From Notolepis coatsorum (Eukaryota > Chordata > Actinopteri > Aulopiformes > Paralepididae): a stretch of DNA of 64,000 nt. The position numbers and the translations under genes are program-made. Below the pieces are notes generated by a model that ran no database searches, was not told where the DNA came from, and saw only the letters and a program-made list of their open reading frames with translations. Below, piece after piece: positions 11,527 to 25,180 of this stretch. The stretch's first letter is position 1; each line of letters opens with the position of its first letter. The stretch covers positions 75,809,703 through 75,873,702 of the forward strand of contig OZ020586.1 in NCBI GenBank assembly GCA_963971535.1, written 5' to 3'.

Positions 11527-11684
11527 CAGAATTGTCACTACCGAAACAGTCACTACCAAAACAAATGGTAATGTTTCGGTAGTGATCTGATAATTTCGGT
11601 AGTGACTAAATGGAATGGTAAGTCCCATCATTTTGAAATAAATGTGTTTTCCAAGTTTGAAAATCAGTGTGTAACTTTAAGAAT
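11527..11684. repeat. Small inverted repeats with CACTACCGAAAC motif
   Basis: GTCACTACCGAAACAG and its inverse TTTCGGTAGTGA occur several times within about 70 bases and could fold as hairpins. The same motif stands at 5956. The remainder up to 11684 repeats sequence from about 6085-6155. Confidence 0.6.
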
Positions 11685-12331
11685 AGGCCACACAAAGTTT
11701 TCCCCGGACAGTTTCTTTGGGCTTCTCAAGCAGCGTTTCAGAAAGACCAAGGTGAACACTCTTGATGAGATTGCAGCAGTCGTAAGGGACAGCTCAGTGG
11801 CTGGAATCAACATACCACAGCTAGTGGGAAAGGAAGGTGGCACTGTAATCGTGCAGTCCTACAACTGGCAGGAACATCTGGGGCCTTACTTCAAGCCACT
11901 GCCACAGATCAAGCAGTACCAGCACTTTAGGTGGGTGTGGTCACTGTGTGTTGTGTATTTACTGTAATTAATTATTCACACTTTAGTGCAAAGAATGTCA
12001 TTGGTAAATGATACAAATGCATTGATATTGTTATGTGCCCTGTACTAACGTTTCACTTTATTATTGCAGCTTTGATTCCAAGGAACCTGGTGTGGTTGTG
12101 GCAAAGATGTCTATTGATGGCGCTGAAACCAGATTCCAGCTGCTCCGTGACGTCCGTGTCCTGCCGCCTATAGATGGACTTCCTGTGCTGCCACCACCGG
12201 GACTGGACTCTGCAAGACAACACTATCTGTTCCACAAGATCAGAGAGTTCTGTGATGAGGAAGCCCAGGACGTAACATGCCCGGCACCACCAGCCAAAAT
12301 ATCCAGCGGCGGTTCAAAAAGACCACGGTGA
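11685..12331 (+). pseudogene. 3' fragment of a two-exon gene (GHTKF-type multicopy protein)
   Basis: Two plus-strand exons join across a 139-bp intron with clean signals: donor AG|GTGGGT at 11930/11931 and acceptor TATTGCAG at 12062-12069. Exon one runs from a probable acceptor (ATAG) near 11685 and encodes GHTKFSPDSFFGLLKQRFRK-type sequence followed by WQEHLGPYFKPLPQIKQYQHF. Exon two (12070-12331) ends in a lysine/arginine-rich tail, GGSKRPR, and a stop. An AATAAA follows at about 12409. The pattern resembles the C-terminal part of large multicopy fish and echinoderm proteins with a transposase-like (DUF7869-type) core, from memory and unverified. The upstream core is absent, so this is a fragment; the two exons carry no internal stops. 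Confidence 0.55.
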
Positions 12332-13040
12332 TCATCTGGAGAGGCCATCAGAACATTGAACATTGACTTTAGCATGTCTATTTTTATCTCGTGTTATTTT
12401 AAATGCTAATAAAATCTTGAAACTTGATTTTGTCTCTTGTTTATTATCAGGGTCCCTTTCACTACCACACTACAGAAGGTTAACCCTTTCACTACCACAC
12501 TACAGAAGGTTAACCTTTCACTACCACACTACAGAAGGTTAACCTTTCACTACCACACTACAGAAGGTTAACCCTTTCACTACCACACTACAGAAGGTTA
12601 ACCTTTCACTACCAGACTACAGAAGGTTAACCTAGTTGTTGTGTCTTTCACTACCACACTACATGTATTTACATCTAAATGCTTCTGGAGAGGCCATCAG
12701 AACATTGAACATTGACTTTAGCATGTCTATTTTTATCTCGTGTTATTTTAAATGCTAATAAAATCTTGAAACTTGATTTTGTCTCTTGTTTATTATCAGG
12801 GTCCCTTTCACTACCACACTACAGAAGGTTAACCTTTCACTACCAGACTACAGAAGGTTAACCTAGTTGTTGTGTCTTTCACTACCACACTACATGTATT
12901 TACATCTAAATGCTTCTGGAGAGGCCATCAGAACATTGAACATTGACTTTAGCATGTCTATTTTTATCTCGTGTTATTTTAAATGCTAATAAAATCTTGA
13001 AACTTGATTAAGTTTCTTGTTTATTATCAGGGTCCCTTTC
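12332..13040 (+). repeat. Triplicated 3' UTR with three poly(A) signals
   Basis: The block from GGAGAGGCCATCAGAACATT to the AATAAAATCTTGAAACTTGAT end occurs three times (about 12338-12430, 12688-12780 and 12914-13010). A minisatellite with the core CTTTCACTACCACACTACAG lies in the spacers (12454-12660 and 12803-12890). The 3' end of the adjacent gene fragment has thus been tandemly duplicated, giving three consecutive poly(A) signals. Confidence 0.88.
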
Positions 13041-13391
13041 ACTACCACTACCAGTCACCAGACTCATTTTAATAACAAAGAGCCTCAGACTGGAAAGCTG
13101 CCAGGTGTTAATTGCCCTAGAGAGAGGGGGGCCATGGATTACAATGACTTCTGGGTAGTGTTGTAGTTGTTTCACTATTGTCACTGAATAGCCTGCTCGT
13201 CTCTTGAAGGCTATTATCTCTGAATACGTTTTGTGATAATCACCATGAATCATAGGAAGTAGCTTGCAAAGTATCCCACCAAAATGTTCAAGTGATGGCT
13301 TATTTTGAAGGTATGAATCTGTACTTTCATAATATGTAAAAAAAAAAAATGAAGATCCCTCAACATGACCCTGAAGTCCATACCTGGTCAC
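13008..13391 (-). CDS. Unassigned open frame of 127 codons
   Basis: The minus-strand frame is stop-free and has ordinary amino-acid composition, unlike the simple-repeat frames nearby. It includes YYESTDSYLQNKPSLEHFGG and HYPEVIVIHG. I do not recognise the family. Its last 30 or so codons run into the duplicated 3' UTR sequence, so if real it is at most an exon. It may be chance. Confidence 0.2.
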   Translation of the reverse strand: MTRYGLQGHVEGSSFFFFTYYESTDSYLQNKPSLEHFGGILCKLLPMIHGDYHKTYSEIIAFKRRAGYSVTIVKQLQHYPEVIVIHGPPLSRAINTWQLSSLRLFVIKMSLVTGSGSERDPDNKQET

Positions 13392-13446
13392 ATATTCTCT
13401 TCAATAAAGTAAACTTTTTGGGGTTTTATGCTAAATATTATGTTTT

Positions 13447-14412
13447 TATGATTTGATTTGATTTGATGTTTTTTATTTTCGTGTCATACATACAGGTGTA
13501 TGCCCAGCCCATATGGGCTTACAAGATACATAAACAATAAGTATATAATAGTATACTTGACAAATGACTTGACAAATGACATATAGACCAAGATGGCCAC
13601 AAGAAAAGGAAAATACAATAAAGCATAATAACACAAGCTGTAAGCAATGTATGTAAACAAATAAACAAGATGAATTAATGTACAATTATATAGGATATAG
13701 TGTGTTTTGTCTCAAGTGCCATGCTTTCTCCAAAAATCCTGCAAAACTGAAGATGTCCTCCACAAAAAAACAACTCAACATACAACTCTCAGACTGCCAA
13801 AACAAATCCGGATTTACAATTAGAATTTTCTGAAATAAAGCCCTCCTCAAAAATCGGTGTACAAAAGGCAATAAAAAACAAAATTATATTTATCCTCCAC
13901 CACTCCCAGATCACATAGAACACACAACCGCTCCTCCTCAGGTTTACCTTGGAATCTACCCACTTCCACAGCCAATGGCAGGGTGCCAGGCCTCAACTGG
14001 GCACACAGAGACCTCTGTCTTCTCTTAAAGTTTAACATTAAATAAGGTTCAGTAAAATACAAATTTTTAATTACAACATATTTTCTAAGTTTAGGTTTTT
14101 TTCCATATCTCCACCTTCCACTTATCCTGATGGATTGTTGATAATTTTGTTTTAATTATGTGAATCTTACACTGCAGATTGTTCATAAAAATCATACTTA
14201 AGTCATCAGAAGAAAAAATCATGGACATCTCTCTTGACCAGGGATGACCGTGTGCTCTGTCCCAGTTAAATATCTTTTTTGTCACCCTGTCATTTGGCAG
14301 CTGGACCAGGCGGTTCCATAACCTAACCATTTCAACTTTTTGCTTAACCAAGCAAGAGCCCCAACCCATGTCCCCTTCTATAGCCCCTTTTGGTGTATAT
14401 TTATGGACTCCT
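13447..14412 (-). mobile_element. LINE 3' portion, interrupted by an LTR element
   Basis: Minus-strand frames contain the C-terminal end of a non-LTR retrotransposon: GDMGWGSCLVKQKVEMVRLWNRL-like sequence near 14370, RSLCAQLRPGTLPLAVEVGRF and a Cys-rich ERLCVLCDLG segment at about 13920-13990, ending AWHLRQNTLYPI and a stop at 13686. A 3' UTR and a (TCAAA)n-like tail (plus strand GATTTGATTTGATTTG at 13449) follow. Frames shift several times. The upstream part continues beyond the LTR insertion at 19382-19420, where the broken segment appears to resume. Confidence 0.72.
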
Positions 14413-15769
14413 TGTGAGGTTCGCCTCTTCCCTGGACCTTTAATTCCTGTTCCCTGTACTTTTATTCCCTGTCTCCTCACTTCTCCAGCCCCCACCCTCG
14501 CGCTCGTTTAGCCTCGTCTGCTCTTCAGCAGCCCACACCCTTGGACTATCTGTCATTATCTGTTTGATTGGTTCGTGCCGAACACACTCTTCTAGTTCAA
14601 GTATCAATTACCTTCACGCACCTGATGTGTATTCTAATTAGCGCCCCTGTGGGCTTTAAGTACCTCGCTCTTCCCCTCAGTCCTGGTCGGGTCGTTCCGT
14701 ATCATATCTCTATCACCAAACTCCTTCGGGAGGTTCTCTGTCTGTAGGCTCCTACGGGAGTTTCTGTTTCTGTCTGTATGATGTTTTATCTCCGGCGTGA
14801 GACGAGGTGCAAGCTTTGGCCACCTGTCGCCGTTTGCCTGGAGGGAGACACTGTACTGCGCTCTCTAATCCTCTACGGGAGGTATTCCAGTGTTCCACTT
14901 CAGACCTCCGCGCAGCAGACGCGCACCACTCAGACCTCCGCGCAGCAGACGCGCACCACTCAGACCTCCGCGCCAGATGCGCTCTCCGTACCGGCGCGTA
15001 CTCCAAGCAGACGCGCACCACTCAGACCTCCGCGCCAGATGCGCTCTCCGTACCGGCGCGTACTCCAAGCAGACGCGCACCACTCAGACCTCCGCGCCAG
15101 ATGCGCTCTCCGTACCGGCGCATACTCCAAGCAGACGCGCACCACTCAGACCTCCGCGCCAGATGCGCTCTCCGTACCGGCGCGTACTCCAAGCAGACGC
15201 GCACCACTCAGACCTCCGCGCCAGATGCGCTCTCCGTACCGGCGCGTACTCCAAGCAGACGCGCACCACTCAGACCCCGCGCCAGATGCGCTCTCCGAGC
15301 CGGCGCGCTCTCCTCCAGACGTCTAGCCTGCGCGCTCCTACTCCATCCCTGTAAGCAGCTCTGACCCTCGCCCTGTTCCAAGGCCCGAACCCTGTTTTCT
15401 CTGTCCCTGTCCCCAGCCCGCCTCCGCGGGCCTCTGTCCCTGTTTCCCCTCTCTAGTCCTCCTAGTCCTCTCTGTCCAGTCCTCCTAGTCCTCCTAGTCA
15501 TCCCTTTCCAGTCCTCCTAGTCCTCCCTGTTCCTGTCCTGTTCCCTTGCCCTGGCCCTGTCCGTTAGCCTTTCCCTTAGCCTTCCCCTTAGCCAGCTCGC
15601 CTCTTAAAGGCACTGTGCCTATTTTCCCATGTTCTTGTTTTCCTGTAATTTGTGTTCTCCCTTAAAGGGACAGTGCCGTTTTCTGTTGTTTTCAATAAAT
15701 GCCCAGTTCTTGGCTTACTCTCATACCTGTCTTGTGTTGTGCGATTGGGGTCGGTTACAAACCATAACA
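14413..15769 (+). repeat. 5' LTR with internal 62-bp tandem repeat
   Basis: The LTR is 1357 bp. A 62-bp GC-rich unit (core CAGACGCGCACCACTCAGAC) is repeated about five times between about 14947 and 15275. An AATAAA lies at 15694-15699. The repeats create overlapping open frames on both strands, which are not genes. Confidence 0.93.
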
Positions 15770-17905
15770 GTACGACCCGACCCGTCGACGACCCCAGCCA
15801 GCACAGACGGTGTATGTTGAGTTTGCCTTTTTTTTTGTTCCCTCTAGTTCCCCTGTTAGTTCCCCTGTTGTTCCCTGTTAGCTCCCCTGTTAGCCTTGTT
15901 AGTTCCCTTGTTAGTTTCCCCTGTTAGTCTCCCCTGTTAGCTTCCCTGTTAGCTCCCCTGTTAGCCCTGTTAGCTTCCCTGTTAGCCCTGTTAGCTCCCC
16001 TGTTAGCTTGTTAGTCTCCCCTGTTAGCTCCCCTGTTAGCCTGTTGACTCCCCTGTTTGCTTCCCTGTTAGCCTCGTTAGCTCCCCTGCAGCTTGTTAGG
16101 CCTCTACTACCAGCATGGCCCCAGTCTGCTAGCTTAGCCCCGGCTGCTAGCACAGCCTCTATGTTAATGCAGCCCTTGCTGCTGGCATAGGCCCTGTAGC
16201 TAGCCATGCCCAGGCAGCTAACCCAGTCCCTCTGCATGGCCCCAGTCTGCTAGCTTAGCCCCGGCTGTTAGCACAGCCTCTATGTTAATGCAGCCCTTGC
16301 AGCTAGCATAGGCCCTGTAGCTAGCCATGCCCAGGCAGCTAACCCGGTCCCTCTGCATGGCCTCCACTTTTTGTGTAGCCTTCCCACTGCTAGGACTGCT
16401 CCTTCAGCTAGCAAGGTCAGTTTTCCAACTGCTAGGACTGCCCTTTCAGCTAGCAAGGTCAGTTTTCTCCCACTGCTAGGACTGCCCTTTCAGCTAGCAA
16501 GGTCAGTTTTTTCCCACTGCTAGGACTGCCCTTTCAGCTAGCAAGGTCAGTTTTCCCACTGCTAGGACTGCCCTTTCAGCTAGCAAGGTCAGTTTTCTCC
16601 CACTGCTAGGACTGCCCTTTCAGCTAGCAAGGTCAGTTTTCCCACTGCTAGGACTGCCCTTTCAGCTAGCAAGGTCAGTTTTCCCACTGCTAGGACTGCC
16701 CTTTCAGCTAGCAAGGTCAGTTTTCTCCCACTGCTAGGACTGCCCCTTCAGCTAGCAAGGTCAGTTTGCCCCACTGCTAGGACTGCCCCTTCAGCTAGCA
16801 AGGTCAGTTTTCTCCCACTGCTAGGACTGCCCCTTCAGCTAGCAAGGTCAGTTTGCTCCCACTGCTAGGACTGCCCCTTCAGCTAGCAAGGTCAGTTTTC
16901 TCCCACTGCTAGGACTGCCCCTTCAGCTAGCAAGGTCAGTTTCCCCACTGCTAGGACTGCCCTTTCAGCTAGCAAGGTCAGTTTCCCCACTGCTAGGACT
17001 GCCCCTTCAGCTAGCAAGGTCAGTTTTCTCCCACTGCTAGGACTGCCCCTTCAGCTAGCTAGGTCAGTTTCCCACAGCTAGGACTGTCCTTCCAGCTAGC
17101 TTGTTCTCTCATGCTGGTCCAGCCCTGTCTGCCAGCCTAGCTCCGGCAGCTAGCGCAGCCTCTATGTTAATGTAGCAGTACAGCTAGCATAGGCCCTGTA
17201 GCTATCAGTGCCCTGGCAGCTACCCTTTCCCTCTGCTAGCCCCTTCCCTGTTCCCCTCTCCAGTGCCCCTGTTCCAGCCCTGTCTGCTAGCCTAGCTCCG
17301 GCAGCTAGCGCAGCCTCTATGTTAATGTAGCAGTACAGCTAGCATAGGCCCTGTAGCTATCAGTGCCCTGGCAGCTACCCTTTCCCTCTGCTAGCCCCTT
17401 CCCTGTTCCCCTCTCCAGTGCCCCTGTTCCAGCCCTGTCTGCTAGCCTAGCTCCGGCAGCTAGCGCAGCCTCTATGTTAATGTAGCGGTACAGCTAGCAT
17501 AGGCCCTGTAGCTATCAGTGCCCTGGCTGTTACCCCTCAGCTCCTTTAGTTACCCCTCAGCTCCTCTAGTTACCCCTCAGCTCCTCTGGTTACCCCTCTG
17601 CTCCTCTAGTTACCCCTCAGCTACCATGGTTACCCCTCTGCTCCTCTAGTTACCCCTCAGCTCCTCTAGTTACCCCTCAGCTCCTCTGGTTACCCCTCAG
17701 CTCCTCCAGTTACCCCTCAGCTACCATGGTTACCCCTCAGCTACCCTAGTTACCCCTCAGCTACACTGCCCCTTTGCTAGCCCCACTTTTGGTGTAGCTT
17801 CCCCGCTAGCATGGCCCAATTTTTGTTTGTTGCCTTGTTTTTTGTCCCCTGCCCCTCTGTCTGTATTTTTGGGTCGCCCGGTGGCTCCCATGGAGGGGGG
17901 AGTAC
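15770..17905 (+). repeat. LTR-element interior built of five minisatellite blocks
   Basis: In order: CCCCTGTTAGCTC-type short repeats (about 15840-16090); two copies of a roughly 130-bp unit (16110-16360); about 17 copies of a roughly 42-bp unit with core CTAGGACTGCCC (16380-17090); 2.7 copies of a 155-bp unit starting near 17119, 17274 and 17429; and about twelve copies of a 20-bp unit, GTTACCCCTCAGCTCCTCTA (17528-17765). The hexamer GCTAGC or its half GCTAG recurs throughout all but the last block, which suggests the blocks share an origin. There is no coding sequence. Confidence 0.9.
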
Positions 17906-19376
17906 TGTGAGGTTCGCCTCTTCCCTGGACCTTTAATTCCTGTTCCCTGTACTTTTATTCCCTGTCTCCTCACTTCTCCAGCCCCCACCCTCGCGCTCGT
18001 TTAGCCTCGTCTGCTCTTCAGCAGCCCACACCCTTGGACTATCTGTCATTATCTGTTTGATTGGTTCGTGCCGAACACACTCTTCTAGTTCAAGTATCAA
18101 TTACCTTCACGCACCTGATGTGTATTCTAATTAGCGCCCCTGTGGGCTTTAAGTACCTCGCTCTTCCCCTCAGTCCTGGTCGGGTCGTTCCGTATCATAT
18201 CTCTATCACCAAACTCCTTCGGGAGGTTCTCTGTCTGTAGGCTCCTACGGGAGTTTCTGTTTCTGTCTGTATGCTGTTTTATCTCCGGCGTGAGACGAGG
18301 TGCAAGCTTTGGCCACCTGTCGCCGTTTGCCTGGAGGGAGACATTGTACTGCGCTCTCTAATCCTCTACGGGAGGTATTCCAGTGTTCCACTCCAGACCT
18401 CCGCGCCAGATGCGCTCAAGCCTTCGCCACCTGTCGCCGTTTGCCTGGAGGGAGACACTGTACTGCGCTCTCTAATCCTCTATGGGAGGTATTCCAGTGT
18501 TCCACTTCAGACCTCCGCGCAGCAGACGCGCACCACTCAGACCTCCGCGCAGCAGACGCGCACCACTCAGACCTCCGCGCCAGATGCGCTCTCCGTACCG
18601 GCGCGTACTCCAAGCAGACGCGCACCACTCAGACCTCCGCGCCAGATGCGCTCTCCGTACCGGCGCGTACTCCAAGCAGACGCGCACCACTCAGACCTCC
18701 GCGCCAGATGCGCTCTCCGTACCGGCGCATACTCCAAGCAGACGCGCACCACTCAGACCTCCGCGCCAGATGCGCTCTCCGTACCGGCGCGTACTCCAAG
18801 CAGACGCGCACCACTCAGACCTCCGCGCCAGATGCGCTCTCCGTACCGGCGCGTACTCCAAGCAGACGCGCACCACTCAGACCCCGCGCCAGATGCGCTC
18901 TCCGAGCCGGCGCGCTCTCCTCCAGACGTCTAGCCTGCGCGCTCCTACTCCATCCCTGTAAGCAGCTCTGACCCTCGCCCTGTTCCAAGGCCCGAACCCT
19001 GTTTTCTCTGTCCCTGTCCCCAGCCCGCCTCCGCGGGCCTCTGTCCCTGTTTCCCCTCTCTAGTCCTCCTAGTCCTCTCTGTCCAGTCCTCCTAGTCCTC
19101 CTAGTCATCCCTTTCCAGTCCTCCTAGTCCTCCCTGTTCCTGTCCTGTTCCCTTGCCCTGGCCCTGTCCGTTAGCCTTTCCCTTAGCCTTCCCCTTAGCC
19201 AGCTCGCCTCTTAAAGGCACTGTGCCTATTTTCCCATGTTCTTGTTTTCCTGTAATTTGTGTTCTCCCTTAAAGGGACAGTGCCGTTTTCTGTTGTTTTC
19301 AATAAATGCCCAGTTCTTGGCTTACTCTCATACCTGTCTTGTGTTGTGCGATTGGGGTCGGTTACAAACCATAACA
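17906..19376 (+). repeat. 3' LTR, longer by an internal duplication
   Basis: Same as the 5' LTR but 114 bases longer. About 114 bases that include the CGCCGTTTGCCTGGAGGGAG stretch are tandemly duplicated at about 18310-18500. AATAAA lies at 19301-19306. Single-base differences are few (for example 14781 A versus 18274 C). Confidence 0.93.
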
Positions 19377-19420
19377 CTCCTGAAGTCACCAACGGGGCTA
19401 TACTATTCTGAGTAATCAGA

Positions 19421-21142
19421 ATATAATCTCCTAATCTGCTCTGCGTTGTGTCGATTCCTTAAAAGCCCTATTGTACTTTAAAAACCAGGAAATGGTTTAC
19501 AAGGCAATCAGCAAAAAGACGGCGGTTTGAAGAACGAGTCAGCGAGAAGATTTAATGTAAGAATCCGGTTTTAATGGGATCCCAAAGTCAATTACAAACA
19601 AAAGATTTGCACTAATGAAAGAACAATGCAATGATTTCTAATGGTTGCAACTCTCTATGCCGAGGGATCATTAGAAATCAGACTAAAATTCACTTTAAAC
19701 TAAAAAGCATCTCGCTCGGCTCCGTCTCGTTGTTTCGATGGTGTCCGTCTCAATGCGTCGCCGTCCTCGTCCGTCCAGTAGGGGGAATGTGTAGATTGTG
19801 TTGCTCCGTGTTGTTTTGTGTTCTGTGTGTCTCTCTCTTCTTCTTCTTCTTATTTGAATTTCCGGCAGAGTAGACGCATCGAGGCGTATTACTGCCCTCC
19901 GCAATTCTTTTTATGGGCTCTTCTTCTTCTCCTTCTTCTCCTTCTTTTTCTTCTTCTACTGGACCCCGTCATCACCTACATTGTCCATTGGAGTGCAGCT
20001 ACTGCTGCTACTTCCTGTCTGAGCCCCCCTCCGCGGGATTTCTTATACTACACTAGTGGTGTTCCATCTTTAGACCTCTTCAACTCACACTTTCTCCTTC
20101 TTCTCTGCTCCTCTTGCCTGTCCAATACTAATACATACACTAACGCTATATCCTCTGGTACAACTCTGAAGCATGCAGAAATGTCAGCACTGCCTCTGTG
20201 ATCAACTGGTGGTTCTCATTATCCATGCCAAAGAATGATTTAAGAGAGAAGGAAGATACTCCCAGCTCTACCAGACTTTTATAAAAGATTTCCCTCTCTT
20301 TCCTATACCTTTCACATTCTAGGAAGACATGCGCTCTGAACCGCTTCCTTTAAAGACTAAACTCCTCCCCCTAGAATACGCCAGACTTTACGTCATGAAG
20401 GGCGGACCTTTCTATGAGAGAGAGAGAGCTTCCAATAGGAGAACCAGTGTTTGTGGGCGTTTTTAGCCTACCCACACTTTTGATTGGCTGACTTTAGGTA
20501 ACTGCCTTTTTGAGTAGGCATATACCGGAAGGTCCTTGTAAGGTATGTTTTTGCTGGAGGCAACGTCTTACTCAACTGTACTTTAACAGCTGCAGCTGGC
20601 AGTTGGCCGTTGGGGGAAGTTAATCACGATAAGGCTTAAGGGTCTGGTGTCACCCCATTGTTTCAGCCAGCCAAAAGTCTTCTGTAAATATCGGGGTTGG
20701 GTGTCACCGGCCATTCCTTTGTGTTGAGTGGATATGGTCAACAAGCCATTTCTATAGTCTATTGTCAGTGAGTTTCGGCCTGTTGTTGTGTTCTATGTGT
20801 CACTATGTTGTCACTATGTGCTAATCTAAACTTATATCCCCTCCCCTCCGCCTCTGCAGGCAAAAGGTGGAGACCCTTGTGGACTAGAATGTATGTTGCA
20901 ATGCTTTACCATGTTCACCAACGATGCCTGGCGGACGACAGCTCCTGTACATGTATACAATTTGCTTGGGAATCTACCACACTCCTAACAAGTATCTCAT
21001 GGCACGGTTCTGGATAGCATTACATTCAGGTGCATCATCAAAACCCCATACTCCAGCAGCATAAAATAAAACAGAACCCACCATTGAATCAACATTGTGT
21101 AAATGTTGAAAACCCAAGGTCAGTGCATACTTTCATTTTACT
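19421..21142. other. Noncoding stretch, low-complexity CT-rich patches
   Basis: CTTCTT-rich sequence lies at about 19835-19960 and an AG-rich patch at about 20415-20430. No gene, promoter or mobile-element end was recognised with confidence. Confidence 0.4.
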
Positions 21143-21300
21143 CAACACCACTGTTGGGCAAGTTACTTAAAAAAAGTAACTAGTTACAGTTACTAGTTAC
21201 TTCTTCCAAAAAGTAACTAAATTACTTACTCAGTTACAAATTAATAAAGTAACTAGTTACTTCAGAAAGTAACTATTGCGTTACTTTCAAGTAAATTAAT
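21143..21300 (+). mobile_element. Solo hAT-type terminus
   Basis: Starts near CACTGTTGGGCAAGTTACTT and continues with dense AGTAACTAGTTAC motifs, the subterminal pattern of fish hAT elements. I found no matching inverted end downstream, so this is a truncated end. Confidence 0.6.
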
Positions 21301-22252
21301 AAAACAAACAACGTACACAAATCTAAACTATTTTAATGTTGCTGTGGGACAAAGTGAGACTAGCCTCCAATCAAATGCCATGTATGTAGATATTATAATT
21401 ACTATGTTTATATAGTGGATCATACAAATACAAACACAATAGATGTTTTGGAGCTTTTGATATGTATTGCCCCTCAACAGGCTACAACTGGGCAACATTA
21501 AATTATGCTTGTTAACCCATTCTCCGCCAATCACGTGTTAAGGCGGGTTTCTCCGCCATGCGTTGTCTGCCAATCACGCCGTAAGGAGTGTTTGAGATCA
21601 ATATTTCATATTTTCGTCATGGTATTCATATTTCACCCACGGAGTCTTGGCTGATGCTGTCTGAGCCATCACAACTCTGCAACGCTTCAATACTGCCACC
21701 TGGTGGCCGTTTGGCGAGTTGCCAAACCGGAAGTGCCCATTGGAGCTCGGTCCGTCCCCTATTTTCGTCCGGCCACTCGTTTATCGTCCCGGGGCTCAAT
21801 ACAGACACCGTCGATATGGATCTTTGCCATAACTCAATAATCAACATGATTTGGACGTGTATTAGTAATATACAAACCGGAAATGGATCGCATCGATCAA
21901 CATCCCATAATTGGGATCTGTTTGCTCCACTCTCATCGCCCAACGCTACGAGGAGACTGGGGTGAGTTTCAGCGTTTTTCTTTATCATTTTCGATACAAA
22001 CTGCTCTGATCAATATATCACCCATACTACATAAATCATTTAACGTCGGTCATTGAATTATAAACGACCCCCCCCCCCCTCCGTTCACCCGCAGATGATC
22101 AGTCATGACGTTTAGGACCATGTACAGTTGAAATCTTTAATATAGCATGGATCGTTATCAAACTGCATTTGATAATCTAATATGTGCATTTATGCCTATC
22201 TCACGTTCTATGAAATACTGCAGAAAACGATAAAAACATATTTATACTCTAG

Positions 22253-23120
<868 letters not shown>

Positions 23121-23396
23121 CTCTAGACGGTATTTTAGTATGAATGTATGAATGTGTGAATGAAAAAGTAAACCGTTCCTACATCCTGAACTATAGATAA
23201 TTGATGTTGAATGGGCCATAGTAATGTCAATTTAGCAATACAATTAAAAAAGTTATAGCCCTGCAAAGAAGGTGAACATCTCCATAGACAAATAGCGCTG
23301 GCAGAGGATGGTTTAGGATGATGTGATGGCAGAAAGTGGTGGCAGAGAATGGGTTAAGCACTATACCAAAAATAAATAACAAATATATACTGATTT

Positions 23397-23640
23397 ATTG
23401 ATTGAAATTTTTTATTAACAGATTGCAGAATGGGTACAGTACAGTACACCTCAATATACACAATTGTTAAGGGGATGCAGACCAGAGAAAGTCTTTCGTC
23501 TTGTTTACATCAGGGTCCCCCATTTTCAATTCATAATGACATTTATGACATACACAACATACAGATATACGGATATATAAATAAACATAAAATGTTTTAA
23601 AATATTTCCAACCTGACTTTCAACCAATTCGGTAGAATTG
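23397..23640 (-). mobile_element. LINE 3' UTR fragment (tetranucleotide-tailed family)
   Basis: Minus-strand copy of the family at 62258-63889, with only the last 240 bases and a degenerate tail (TTTATTGATTGAAATTT on the plus strand). It lacks coding sequence. Confidence 0.82.
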
Positions 23641-23666
23641 CCCATATGTTAAATATATTGAGATAC

Positions 23667-24541
<875 letters not shown>

Positions 24542-24661
24542 GTCCATATTAATATATTTGACTGTGGCAGTTTTTTATATTTACATATACTTTATACATG
24601 TTACAACCCCAGGAAGAGTAGTCTCACTTTGGTGTACTGTAGACTAATGGGGATCCACAAT

Positions 24662-24663
<2 letters not shown>

Positions 24664-24718
<55 letters not shown>

Positions 24719-24737
24719 ACACACACACACACACACC
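24664..24737. repeat. (CA)n microsatellite
   Basis: About 37 CA units with one T interruption near 24714. Confidence 0.97.
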
Positions 24738-24967
24738 CGAAGCCCTTTGTGTTGGCCTCTCCCTTTGAGCCAGGGCTAAATGGCTTTCTTTTCAAAAGTG
24801 AGAAATGTCATCACATTGTGGTTGTGTGTGTGTGTGTGTTCTTGAGAAGGCATTAACTTTTGCACACGCACGCACGCACGCAGGGACGCACACATGGTCT
24901 CTGGAGACACAGATGCTGACTCTTAAAATACCTAGACACTCCCCAATACCACCTCCTTCCTCCTCTT

Positions 24968-25068
<101 letters not shown>

Positions 25069-25180
25069 CGCTCGCCATCCTTCTCTCTCTCATCCCTCTC
25101 TCGCTCACCATCCTTCCCTCTCACATCCCTCTCTACCTTTCCATCCTTCCTCTCTCCATCCCTCTCTCATCTTTACCTCC

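Larger units (their letters stand above)
14413..19376 (+). mobile_element. Nonautonomous LTR retrotransposon with minisatellite interior
   Basis: Two long direct repeats (14413-15769 and 17906-19376) start TGTGAGG and end ATAACA, and a 5-bp duplication CTCCT flanks the whole at 14408-14412 and 19377-19381. A purine tract GGAGGGGGGAG lies just before the 3' LTR (about 17893-17903), as a polypurine tract should. The 2.1-kb interior has no gag or pol frame and is mostly tandem repeats. It must have used proteins of a relative. I could not identify a primer-binding site after the 5' LTR. The two LTRs differ by very few bases apart from one tandem duplication, so the insertion looks recent. It broke the LINE at 13447-14412. 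Confidence 0.93.

Noticed and set aside
14752..15501. Nested frames of 60-220 codons in the LTR and its 3' copy (18271-19108)
   Set aside because: These are produced by the 62-bp tandem repeat in the LTRs and appear in all frames.
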